Assembly (NCBI GenBank): GCA_903873355.1
Contig: CAIQOG010000425.1
Span: 1-10,863, forward strand
Direction: 5' to 3'
Source: an uncultured Bacteroidales bacterium
Lineage (GTDB): Bacteria > Bacteroidota > Bacteroidia > Bacteroidales > Paludibacteraceae
Length of the DNA stretch: 10,863 bases
Below the pieces are notes generated by a model. The model was not told where the DNA came from and did no database searches. It saw only the letters and a list, made by a program, of their open reading frames with translations. This document shows, in pieces, positions 1 to 6,934 of the stretch (within the stretch, counting starts at the first letter, position 1; the number at the start of each line of letters is the position of its first letter). Position numbers and translations under genes: made by a program.

Positions 1-704
1 ACCTGATTATTTCAATTCTGATTATTGCTGCCGGTACGTCATTTAAAATGTTATTGCAATGGCTGAATGAAGAAAACAGACGCAAAGACATGGAAAAAGA
101 GCAGCTTCGCACCGAGATTGCTCTGCTACGTCATCAGGTAAGCCCTCATTTTTTTATGAACACGCTGAATAATATTCATGCTCTGGTTGATATTAATACC
201 GAAACTGCCAAAGATGCTATCATCAGACTTTCCACACTGATGCGTTATCTGCTTTACGACACAGCACATGGTCAAACCAGCCTGAAAAAAGAAATTGAAT
301 TTATCGAAAGTTACATCACCTTAATGCAGCTCCGTTTTTCGGAAAAAGTAAAGATATCCATCAATGTACCGAAAGAAATTCCGGATATTCAGATACCTCC
401 CATGTTATTTATTTCTATTTTGGAAAATGCATTCAAACACGGGGTTAGCTATCAAAACAATTCATTCGTCAACTTTAGCATGGAAGTGGCTGATGACCAG
501 TTATGCTGCAAAATAAAAAACAGCAAACAAAAAGTAAGGGAAAGTTTTGATAAAAGTTACTCCGGTATAGGTCTGACCAATATCCGTAAAAGTCTGGAAC
601 TCCTGTTTGGAAAAGATTATACACTACATATTATTGAGAATGAAAAAGCATTTGAAATTCAATTAACAATACCTGTTTATGATAATAAAATGTATAGCCA
701 TTGA
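1..704 (+). CDS. LytS-type sensor histidine kinase, 5' end outside window
   Basis: Partial membrane sensor kinase of the His_kinase/HATPase_c (LytS, YehU) type, predicted to phosphorylate the regulator encoded next. The reading frame is open to the left edge: codons from base 3 encode a hydrophobic run (LIISILIIAAG) before the first ATG at 48, so that ATG is internal and the run is the end of a transmembrane helix. A charged linker follows (NEENRRKDMEKEQLR), then the H-box RHQVSPHFFMNTLNNIH with the phospho-accepting His codon at 147-149. The ATP-binding domain has an N-box (LENAFKHG, about 420-443) and a G-box (SGIGLTNIR, about 559-585). The stop codon lies inside the next gene. The sensor portion is missing, so the signal cannot be inferred. 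It is paralogous to the kinase at 6931-7986. The family call is very secure. Confidence 0.95.
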   Translation, partial: LIISILIIAAGTSFKMLLQWLNEENRRKDMEKEQLRTEIALLRHQVSPHFFMNTLNNIHALVDINTETAKDAIIRLSTLMRYLLYDTAHGQTSLKKEIEFIESYITLMQLRFSEKVKISINVPKEIPDIQIPPMLFISILENAFKHGVSYQNNSFVNFSMEVADDQLCCKIKNSKQKVRESFDKSYSGIGLTNIRKSLELLFGKDYTLHIIENEKAFEIQLTIPVYDNKMYSH

Positions 705-1398
705 CGATGAACCGTTTGCATTGCAGCAAATAAGTTCATATATTGAAAAAACACCGTTTTTAGAATCGGTAGCGCTCTGTCAGAGTGCTTTTGAGGCCAT
801 GAGTTTTCTCACAAGCAATGAAATAGACCTTATGTTTGTGGATATCAATATGCCCGATATTAACGGAATGGACTTTGTGAAATCACTGGTAAATAAACCA
901 CAAATAATTTTTACCACAGCCTATAGCGAATATGCCATTGAAGGATTCAAGGTGGATGCATTGGACTATATTCTCAAACCGATAAGCTATGCAGCTTTTC
1001 TGAAAGCAGCTACCAAGGCCAAAACATGGCTCGAACTAAATCAGAAACAACCCGAAACCCTACAAACCACACAGGATTGTTTGTTTGTAAAATCTGAATA
1101 TAAGCTGGTAAAAATTATGTTATCAGAAATCAAGTATATCGAAAGTGCAAACGAGTACATAAAAATTCACCTTATAAACGACAAACCTATCACCAGTTTG
1201 ATTCGCCTAAAGGTAATTGAAGAACAACTTCCGAAAGAAAAATTTATGCGTGTACACCGCTCATTTATTGTCAATCTGGATCGGGTAAAAATGATTGAGC
1301 GTAACCGCATTGTATTCGACCAAAAAGTGTATATCCCGATTGGCGATCAGTATAAGGAAAACTTTCAGGCATTTGTTGATAAAACATTTTTAGTATAA
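679..1398 (+). CDS. LytTR-family response regulator
   Basis: Cytoplasmic DNA-binding regulator of 239 residues, the usual length for REC plus LytTR. The receiver domain (about 1-120) has the acidic pair D9-D10, phospho-acceptor D55 in FVDINMPD, T79/T80 and K100 in LDYILKP. The LytTR domain (about 133-239) has the typical FVKSEYK start, YIESANEYIKIHL, and FMRVHRSFIVNLDRVKMIERN. The start overlaps the kinase gene by 26 bases, which suggests translational coupling. No Shine-Dalgarno sequence is seen, as is common in this phylum. LytTR proteins bind direct repeats near promoters, but the likely target promoter (that of this operon or another) lies outside the window. The downstream repeat-protein gene starts 23 bases later, so regulator and surface protein are probably made together. 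It is a close paralogue of the regulator at 6215-6934. Confidence 0.96.
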   Translation: MIIKCIAIDDEPFALQQISSYIEKTPFLESVALCQSAFEAMSFLTSNEIDLMFVDINMPDINGMDFVKSLVNKPQIIFTTAYSEYAIEGFKVDALDYILKPISYAAFLKAATKAKTWLELNQKQPETLQTTQDCLFVKSEYKLVKIMLSEIKYIESANEYIKIHLINDKPITSLIRLKVIEEQLPKEKFMRVHRSFIVNLDRVKMIERNRIVFDQKVYIPIGDQYKENFQAFVDKTFLV

Positions 1399-1421
1399 AA
1401 ACCGTGTCTAACAAAATTATC

Positions 1422-3500
1422 ATGAAAAGATTCGTACTTATTCTATTTCTAATTCCCTCATTTATTAGTATTTATGGACAAATAAAAACCGTAAATGTTA
1501 CAACCGCCGGTACATTAAGCACTCTGATTACAACGGCCGAGACCTCGACTATCACTACGCTTACTATATCCGGTAAAATAGATGCTCGTGATGTGGCCTA
1601 TGTGCGAGATAAAATCACTTCACTCGCTGTATTGAATTTAAGTGCAGCTTCTATACAAGCTTACACCGGAATAGATGGAACATACAGCGGAGTAACACTT
1701 AGCTATCCGGCCAATGAACTGCCTCTTTGTGCGTTTTACAATGCCAATACTGTGACATACAAGACCACACTTACATCCGTCATACTGCCCACAACACTGA
1801 AATCAATCGGGGCTTCGGCATTTTACTATTGCTATGCACTATCGGGAACACTCACTATTCCGGCTGGCGTAACATCAATCGGAACGTATGCATTGTATGG
1901 CTGTTCGGGCTTATCAGCATACGATGTAAATACAGCAAATACACGTTATTCATCAAACAACGGTATTCTGTTGAATAAAATACAGGATTCTCTGTTTATT
2001 TGTCCGGGAGCAAAATCGGGTGCTTTGAGTATCCCTTCCACCGTTACTTATATCGGCCCGTCGGCATTCGATTATTGTTACAACCTCACAGGTTCGCTCA
2101 CACTTCCACCAGCACTAAAAACCATCGACAGTTATGCCTTTTATTATTGTACCGGACTGACTGGTGGTATAACAATTCCCGCCTCAGTTACCTCTGTATG
2201 GGATGGAGCTTTTTATGGTTGTACAGGGCTGAATGGAGCGGTAGTTATTCCAAAAGCAACCATTAATATCGGTTCATATGTTTTCTTTGAATGTAATAAG
2301 CTCACCTCATTTCAGGTTGACCCGCAGAATACATTTTTTTCTTCAAATAATGATGCACTTTACAGCAAATATCAGGATACCTTGCATATTTGTCCGGCTG
2401 CAAAGACGGGTTCATTTACAGTTCCTTCTACTGTAAAAGCTATTGGTAGTTATGCGTTTTACATGTGCAGCGGCCTGACAGGAAGTCTGATTATTCCCGC
2501 ATCGGTTAATACGATTGGAGCATATGCTTTTTACGGTTGTACAGCCATTTCATCTTATGATGTGAATGTGGGGAACGCGAAATACCTGTCAAATAATGGC
2601 GTGTTGTTTAATAAAGCTCAGGACACGCTGTGGGTTTGTCCCGCAGGAAAAACAGGCAGTTACACTTTACCTACCACCGTGAAATCAATTGGCACCTATG
2701 CCTTTTATTATTGCACCGGATTAACCGGGAGTATAAATATCCCCGCTTCACTTACATCTATCGGAAGTTACGCTTTTTATGGATGCACCAATTTAACCGA
2801 ATTGAATGTCGATGCTGCTAATACAAACTTTGCTTCTTCAGATGGTGTATTATTCAGCAAAGCGATGGATTCACTAAAAATTTGTCCGGCAGGAAAAGCA
2901 GGAGCGTATGCCATACCAAATTCGGTTATTAGCGTAAATTATTCGGCTTTTGATGGATGTACCAATCTGACTTCCATCATCATACCTTCAACTGTAACAA
3001 CAATTGGCGCGTATGCCTTTGAATACTGCACCGGGCTGACAGGAATATTAATTCCCAAAAAGGTTACAACCATTGGCAGCAGTGCATTCTACAGCTGTAC
3101 AAATCTGCAAAAGGTATCAATTGCAAACCCTGTTCCGCCAACCATCGATGCATATACCTTTAGTCTGGTAAACAAAACTACCTGTCAGCTGGTCGTTCCA
3201 ACCGGTTCGCTTATAGCTTATCAGATTTCGACTAACTGGAAAGATTTTACACTAATGTCCGAAAGTCCTTTTGATACGGCAGTAAAAAACACACTTTCAG
3301 GCAATTTGAAAATTTATGGTAAAAATCTCAGCATTATCGTTCAGGGACTTGAAAGTGATCAAAGCGTATCGGTTTATACGCTTAACGGCACACAATTATT
3401 CAAAGGCATGAGCCGCGATGGTTATCTTGCAATTCCGGTAGGCATGCATGGTTGCTTTATGGTAAAAACCACCCAGGGAACAAGTATTTTGAGCCTGTAA
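1422..3500 (+). CDS. Secreted BspA-type leucine-rich-repeat protein with T9SS-like C-terminus
   Basis: A predicted 692-residue exported protein. The ATG at 1422 is chosen because it begins a clean signal peptide (MKRFVLILFLIPSFISIYGQ). A GTG at 1404 is in frame but would only add SNKII ahead of it. After about 95 residues of Thr/Ser-rich sequence, residues 117-581 form a long array of LRR_5/BspA repeats with the pattern IPxxVTSIGxYAFYxCTGLTG. Longer units of the form N-x-x-[YF]-x-S-[NS]-[ND]-x-x-L-x-x-K interrupt the array four times. The last 70 or so residues (LKIYGKNLSIIVQG, VSVYTLNGTQLFKG, then GCFMVKTTQG) resemble a T9SS sorting domain or the related DUF6383-type tail, although the PNP motif is absent. 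BspA proteins are known surface adhesion or binding proteins. Its ligand and its link to the upstream signalling pair are unknown. The gene is followed directly by the shared terminator. Confidence 0.9.
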   Translation: MKRFVLILFLIPSFISIYGQIKTVNVTTAGTLSTLITTAETSTITTLTISGKIDARDVAYVRDKITSLAVLNLSAASIQAYTGIDGTYSGVTLSYPANELPLCAFYNANTVTYKTTLTSVILPTTLKSIGASAFYYCYALSGTLTIPAGVTSIGTYALYGCSGLSAYDVNTANTRYSSNNGILLNKIQDSLFICPGAKSGALSIPSTVTYIGPSAFDYCYNLTGSLTLPPALKTIDSYAFYYCTGLTGGITIPASVTSVWDGAFYGCTGLNGAVVIPKATINIGSYVFFECNKLTSFQVDPQNTFFSSNNDALYSKYQDTLHICPAAKTGSFTVPSTVKAIGSYAFYMCSGLTGSLIIPASVNTIGAYAFYGCTAISSYDVNVGNAKYLSNNGVLFNKAQDTLWVCPAGKTGSYTLPTTVKSIGTYAFYYCTGLTGSINIPASLTSIGSYAFYGCTNLTELNVDAANTNFASSDGVLFSKAMDSLKICPAGKAGAYAIPNSVISVNYSAFDGCTNLTSIIIPSTVTTIGAYAFEYCTGLTGILIPKKVTTIGSSAFYSCTNLQKVSIANPVPPTIDAYTFSLVNKTTCQLVVPTGSLIAYQISTNWKDFTLMSESPFDTAVKNTLSGNLKIYGKNLSIIVQGLESDQSVSVYTLNGTQLFKGMSRDGYLAIPVGMHGCFMVKTTQGTSILSL
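1770..3165 (+). repeat. BspA-type leucine-rich-repeat array (coding)
   Basis: A tandem array of roughly 23-24-residue repeats inside the secreted protein gene, visible in both protein and DNA. For example, near-identical 24-base stretches encode YAFYYCTG at about 2133 and 2696. Most units carry an aromatic-x-Cys pair (YYC, YGC, YMC) and an SIG or TIG turn. The limits are approximate because edge units are degenerate. Confidence 0.88.
1920..3047 (+). repeat. Higher-order repeat: four units with 34-residue inserts
   Basis: Four copies of a 34-residue insert start at 1920 (YDVNTANTRYSSNNG), 2310 (FQVDPQNTFFSSNND), 2556 (YDVNVGNAKYLSNNG) and 2802 (LNVDAANTNFASSDG). Each ends in CPxxKxG, and each is followed by ordinary leucine-rich repeats. 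The last two spacings are exactly 246 bases (82 residues). The first is 390 bases, which is 246 plus 144, the size of two extra 24-residue repeats. This fits growth of the gene by duplication of an 82-residue module. The right-hand limit is an estimate. Confidence 0.85.
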
Positions 3501-3527
3501 ACAAAGATTTTGATAGATTTTGTTTTC

Positions 3528-3560
3528 ACCGACCCTGTCGCTTTGAGTGATGGGGTCGGT
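3528..3560. terminator. Hairpin between convergent genes, likely bidirectional terminator
   Basis: A 33-base inverted repeat: ACCGACCC at 3528-3535 pairs with GGGTCGGT at 3553-3560. The pairing extends inward by six more pairs, three of them G-T, to give a 14-pair stem with a five-base loop (3542-3546). It sits 28 bases after the repeat-protein stop and 16 bases after the stop of the opposing gene. No long T-run follows on either strand, so it may stop transcription less sharply than a classical terminator, but its position between two converging units supports the role. Confidence 0.7.
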
Positions 3561-3576
3561 TGATTAAAAGCCAATT

Positions 3577-4791
3577 CTATTTCATCAAATATTCAAACTT
3601 CAAATTTTCGGGCAAATCAATCGGGTCGGAATAGATATAAGCACCCTTTGGCAATACGTTTTGATTACGAATTTGAATCAGTTTCTGTTTTTGGCTCTCA
3701 GTAAGGGTTTTGTTAATCGCTGAGAAAGAATTTGCTTCATAATATGACATTTCCGAGTCCAATTCGCCATAACGTTTGATTAAAGAATAAACGGTTTCTT
3801 TATCCGGTTTTTCGTTGGTCATTGTTTTTCTTAGTTCAAAAGAAACGGCTTCCCTGATTTTTACTATTTCGCTCAATAACGGTGCTTGTTTGCGCATTGT
3901 TTCGTACAAAGATTCAGCCTGAGTGGCATTAAGAGTCGCAATAAAATCACGTCCGGCATCACCGGTAAGGGCTGTACTGATAGAATAATCATGATTTCCC
4001 ATAGCCGGAAAATCCTTCATGTAAAATCCTCCAAAATACGTTCCATGACGCTCGGGGCAGAAATACACATCCGCCTCTACCGAACCTGCATACCAACTGA
4101 AAAGTTCGCTGGCATAGGTCATTACAGCCACATGAGCTCGATGCGAAAGACTTTTTTTGTCCAGATTCTCAGGAAGTATAGGCCAGGAATCAGAATTATT
4201 AAACTGAAGTTTTGCCAATGCGCTCTTTTGCTCTGTACTAAATGAATTGATTACACTCCCAACTACGACAGCACGGTTGTAGCTTAAATCAGCATCCAAC
4301 GCATTAAGTTCAGCACCAAATTTAATTATTTCTGCTTTATTGAGTTCTTTTCCGGTTTCGAGACTGGTACGGAATGCTTTGATCAACACCATGCGCTTTA
4401 GTGCGAAAGCATTGTAAACAGGTGCTTGCGTGTTGGCCAAATCTTTTAGTTGCAGAAGTTGATTGGGAGTCAGTATTGCTATAACATTATTGGCTATGCG
4501 GGTCAGAAAATCAGTATTATGGCCCTTTTCATTTTTATCATTGTCGCGCATAAACTGAAAGCCAAAGAAGTCGGCCACTTTGCCCGGAGGAAAAAAGGTA
4601 TCTGCACCAAAATTTCCGGTCATAAATGCCAAACCATTAAAAGCAACCGTATGCAATTGAGCACGTTCGGAAGTGGCTTGTGTCAGGTTGTATTGCTTAT
4701 TTTGCCTCGGTCTTGGTTCGTTTTGAGCAAAGGCAGTTGAGCTAAAAAACAGCATTGCTCCAAAAATCAGATTTGAAATAACTCGTTTCAT
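3577..4791 (-). CDS. Secreted protein of unknown function with duplicated LTxxQ-like halves
   Basis: I do not recognise this 404-residue protein as a named family. A signal peptide is clear (MKRVISNLIFGAMLFFSSTAFAQ, probable cleavage after AFA). The mature part is two similar halves, about residues 59-196 and 236-376. Each begins G-x-x-x-AD-x-[FY]-F/Y with a Phe/Gly-rich segment (ADFFGFQFMRD; TYFGGFYMKD), then GHNTDF or GNHDYS, then a helical stretch. LTxxQ-like motifs occur at 107-111, 184-188, 287-291 and 363-367, so their spacing is 77 residues in the first half and 76 in the second. This pairing recalls the periplasmic Spy/CpxP fold, but that is only a resemblance. It is the last gene of the operon, six bases after a metallophosphoesterase gene, and is probably periplasmic because no T9SS tail is seen. 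It is certain as a gene; the function is open. Confidence 0.88.
   Translation of the reverse strand: MKRVISNLIFGAMLFFSSTAFAQNEPRPRQNKQYNLTQATSERAQLHTVAFNGLAFMTGNFGADTFFPPGKVADFFGFQFMRDNDKNEKGHNTDFLTRIANNVIAILTPNQLLQLKDLANTQAPVYNAFALKRMVLIKAFRTSLETGKELNKAEIIKFGAELNALDADLSYNRAVVVGSVINSFSTEQKSALAKLQFNNSDSWPILPENLDKKSLSHRAHVAVMTYASELFSWYAGSVEADVYFCPERHGTYFGGFYMKDFPAMGNHDYSISTALTGDAGRDFIATLNATQAESLYETMRKQAPLLSEIVKIREAVSFELRKTMTNEKPDKETVYSLIKRYGELDSEMSYYEANSFSAINKTLTESQKQKLIQIRNQNVLPKGAYIYSDPIDLPENLKFEYLMK
3664..4617 (-). repeat. Internal protein duplication (two ~140-residue halves)
   Basis: Half 1 is encoded by about 4617-4204 and half 2 by about 4086-3664. Corresponding motifs are offset by 179-180 residues: LTPNQ to LNATQ, and FSTEQ to LTESQ. 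ELNALDADLSYNRA aligns with RYGELDSEMSYYEA, and TQAPVYN with KQAPLLS. The similarity is at protein level only, so the duplication is old. Confidence 0.8.
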
Positions 4792-4797
4792 GGTATG

Positions 4798-6207
4798 CTA
4801 TTTTTTGATTGAATATTGATAAACAACTTTCTTATTCTCTGAAGCAGCTTTCACATTCGTCCCAACAAACTCAAGAGTCACATTGTTACTCTTTACATTC
4901 ACCCGCATATATCCCGGCCCATTGAGTATTTTCCCATTCTCATAACCATATTCTTCTCCATTGCGGGTATTTCCCTGCTCCCTGGCTCCTGGTTGTGAGA
5001 GGCATTGGTAAACAATACCATCTAAATCCTGTTTGGCAAACAGATGGTCGTGGCCATGAAAAACCACATTTACATGATATTTCTTCAAAAGCTCGTGAAT
5101 CGGCATTTCCCAGTCGGGACGATGCGTTTTAAAACCATCTGTTCCGTCCTGATTCCGTCCGCCCCATTCGTACAGATGAGCTGCCTCAGCTCCTCCCCGA
5201 CCTTTTCCTTTTTGGTCAACACCACCCACTAAATTGTGGATAAATATGAATTTGAATGTAGATTTTGAATTTGCCAGCGTGGTTTTCAACCAATCGTACT
5301 GAATTTTACCAAGCGTTCTGTCCCACGGATTATCATTTCCACTGCGGGGTGTAAACCAAAACGGATCGAGCACCACGAAAAGCGTATTTCCCCATGTCCA
5401 CGAATAATAATCCTGTGCTAAACCGACATAATTTTCAGTTTGAATATTTCCGGTATAAAAACCATTTGGTTCAGGATTTGGGAAATAGGTTTTGCGGTTC
5501 TGATTAGACCATACGGTCATATTATCCTCTCTACCGTTGAGCCATTGTCCTGATTCACCATCATGATTACCCAAAACAAGAAAAAGTGGAGAATGCAGTA
5601 AACTGAAGTAGTAACGTTGTGCAATATACTGATTTAAAGCATCCTTATAGTTCCTGCGGTATTTGTCGGTCATAAAAGTATCACCCAGATCGATGTGAAA
5701 ATCGGCAGAATCAGAGGCTGCATTGAGCAGAGAATTGGTGTAAAGCTGCGTGTCAGTATTTTCGTCGAGATGAGAATCGGCAGTCAGAGTAAAACAAAAA
5801 GAATCAGTTTCTGTACGTTGAGTATGGAAGTTGTAAATTGCTGATTTAGTGAAATCTTTTTCGCTTTCGGCTTTGTAGAGGACGTAGTAACTGTATTGGC
5901 TATTTGCTTTTAAGTTTGCAAGAATAGTTTCAACGGGTTTATTGTCATTCAGCTTCAGGACGTCTGTTTTGTTCTGTTTATCAGATTTTTCATAATAAAC
6001 CAGATAAGCTTCTGCATTTTTATTGGAAAGTATGGATATAGTAATCGACTGGTCGGTAGGGCGACTGAGAATTAAATCGTAATCGTGAGCAGGAACATCT
6101 GTTTTGAAAGTGGATTCAGGTCGTTCTTTAGGTTGTCTTTCGTTTCTCTGAGCAAAGCCGTAGAAACACACGATTAATAACATTACAAATGCATATTTCT
6201 TTCTCAT
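4798..6207 (-). CDS. Secreted calcineurin-like metallophosphoesterase, no T9SS tail
   Basis: A 469-residue exported phosphoesterase, expected to hydrolyse phosphate esters at a two-metal centre; the substrate is unknown. The ATG at 6207 is chosen because it starts a signal peptide (MRKKYAFVMLLIVCFYGFAQ) seven bases after the regulator stop. The frame is open to an ATG at 6318, but that would overlap the regulator gene by 104 bases and bury the signal peptide. An N-terminal fibronectin-like domain (about 40-130) contains RPTDQSITISI, as in purple acid phosphatases. The catalytic domain shows all the classical motifs: D144-S-H146, D173-LG-D176, G-N214-H215-D, H324 in IFIHN, and G-H386-D-H388. 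It ends shortly after the last beta strand (VVYQYSIKK) with no sorting domain, unlike its paralogue at 7986-9665, so it probably stays in the periplasm. Confidence 0.93.
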   Translation of the reverse strand: MRKKYAFVMLLIVCFYGFAQRNERQPKERPESTFKTDVPAHDYDLILSRPTDQSITISILSNKNAEAYLVYYEKSDKQNKTDVLKLNDNKPVETILANLKANSQYSYYVLYKAESEKDFTKSAIYNFHTQRTETDSFCFTLTADSHLDENTDTQLYTNSLLNAASDSADFHIDLGDTFMTDKYRRNYKDALNQYIAQRYYFSLLHSPLFLVLGNHDGESGQWLNGREDNMTVWSNQNRKTYFPNPEPNGFYTGNIQTENYVGLAQDYYSWTWGNTLFVVLDPFWFTPRSGNDNPWDRTLGKIQYDWLKTTLANSKSTFKFIFIHNLVGGVDQKGKGRGGAEAAHLYEWGGRNQDGTDGFKTHRPDWEMPIHELLKKYHVNVVFHGHDHLFAKQDLDGIVYQCLSQPGAREQGNTRNGEEYGYENGKILNGPGYMRVNVKSNNVTLEFVGTNVKAASENKKVVYQYSIKK

Positions 6208-6214
6208 AAAGGTT

Positions 6215-6934
6215 TCAGAGCATAAAATTCTTATCCACAAATTCCTGAAACTGAACCTTATATTGCTGACTAACCGGAATGATTGTTCCATCGTCGTAAA
6301 CAATTTCATTACGTTCAATCATATTGACTTTCTGAAGGTTAACTATATACGATTTATGAACCCGCATGAACATGGAAGCCGGTAGTTGTGCTTCAAGTGA
6401 TTTCAGACTGATTAGCGACATGATGGGCTTACGACTGGACAAGTGAATTTTGACATATTCGCTCATTCCCTGTATATAAGTGATTTCGCTGAAATTGATA
6501 CGGATAATTTTATACTCAGACTTGATAAACAAAAAATCTTTCGTTGTTTCAACCTGCGAGTTTTTTTCATTTCTGATTTCAAGCCATTCCTTAGCTTTAT
6601 TCACAGCTTTTGTAAACTCAGGAATATCAATCGGTTTGAGTAAATAATCCAGTGCATCAGCTTTAAATCCTTCGAGTGCAAATTCACTATATGCTGTGGT
6701 AAAAATGAAAACAGGTTTCCTTTTAAGGTTATTCACCAGTTCGAATCCACTTAAATCGGGCATTTGAATATCTACAAACAACAAATCAATTTCATTGTCA
6801 TTCAGATACTTAAAAGCTTTAACCGGATTGGTAAACTTTTCAACCAATTGCAGGAATGGAGTCTGATTTATATAGCGCTCAAGCACACTCAATGCCAGCG
6901 GTTCATCATCAACAATCACACATTTAATAATCAT
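6215..6934 (-). CDS. LytTR-family response regulator within the phosphoesterase operon
   Basis: A 239-residue regulator with a receiver domain (D9-D10, D55 in FVDIQMPD, T79/T80, K100 in LDYLLKP) and a LytTR DNA-binding domain from about residue 133 (FIKSEYK, YIQGMSEYVKIHL, FMRVHKSYIVNLQKVNMIERN). Its ATG overlaps the kinase stop in an ATGA junction, so translation is probably coupled. Aligned without gaps to the regulator at 679-1398, about 133 of 239 residues match by hand count. Differences within the LytTR domain are scattered, so shared target sites are possible but not shown. It likely controls its own operon or a distant one; the operon promoter is outside the window. Confidence 0.96.
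   Translation of the reverse strand: MIIKCVIVDDEPLALSVLERYINQTPFLQLVEKFTNPVKAFKYLNDNEIDLLFVDIQMPDLSGFELVNNLKRKPVFIFTTAYSEFALEGFKADALDYLLKPIDIPEFTKAVNKAKEWLEIRNEKNSQVETTKDFLFIKSEYKIIRINFSEITYIQGMSEYVKIHLSSRKPIMSLISLKSLEAQLPASMFMRVHKSYIVNLQKVNMIERNEIVYDDGTIIPVSQQYKVQFQEFVDKNFML
6931..6934 (-). other. ATGA stop/start overlap coupling kinase and regulator
   Basis: The kinase TGA (6933-6931) and the regulator ATG (6934-6932) share bases, a common sign that the same ribosome re-initiates. It supports fixed-ratio synthesis of the pair. Confidence 0.9.

Noticed and set aside
48..50. ATG as the start of the first kinase gene
   Set aside because: The same frame is open to the edge and encodes the end of a transmembrane helix. 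Starting here would remove the whole membrane part.
1404..1406. GTG as the start of the repeat-protein gene
   Set aside because: The ATG at 1422 gives a cleaner signal peptide; the GTG would add six residues before it.
1727..2821. Open frames of 63-88 codons in another + frame within the repeat-protein gene
   Set aside because: They repeat with the leucine-rich array, have unlikely composition (rich in Cys, Trp and Arg), and lie wholly inside a strongly supported gene. They are shadows.
1770..3165. Regular direct repeats that could suggest a CRISPR or non-coding satellite
   Set aside because: The repeats are imperfect, keep the reading frame, and encode BspA-type leucine-rich units.
3886..4740. 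+ strand open frames of 119 and 96 codons opposite the secreted unknown gene
   Set aside because: They are antisense to a gene with a clear signal peptide and internal duplication. Their translations show no domain, motif or start context.
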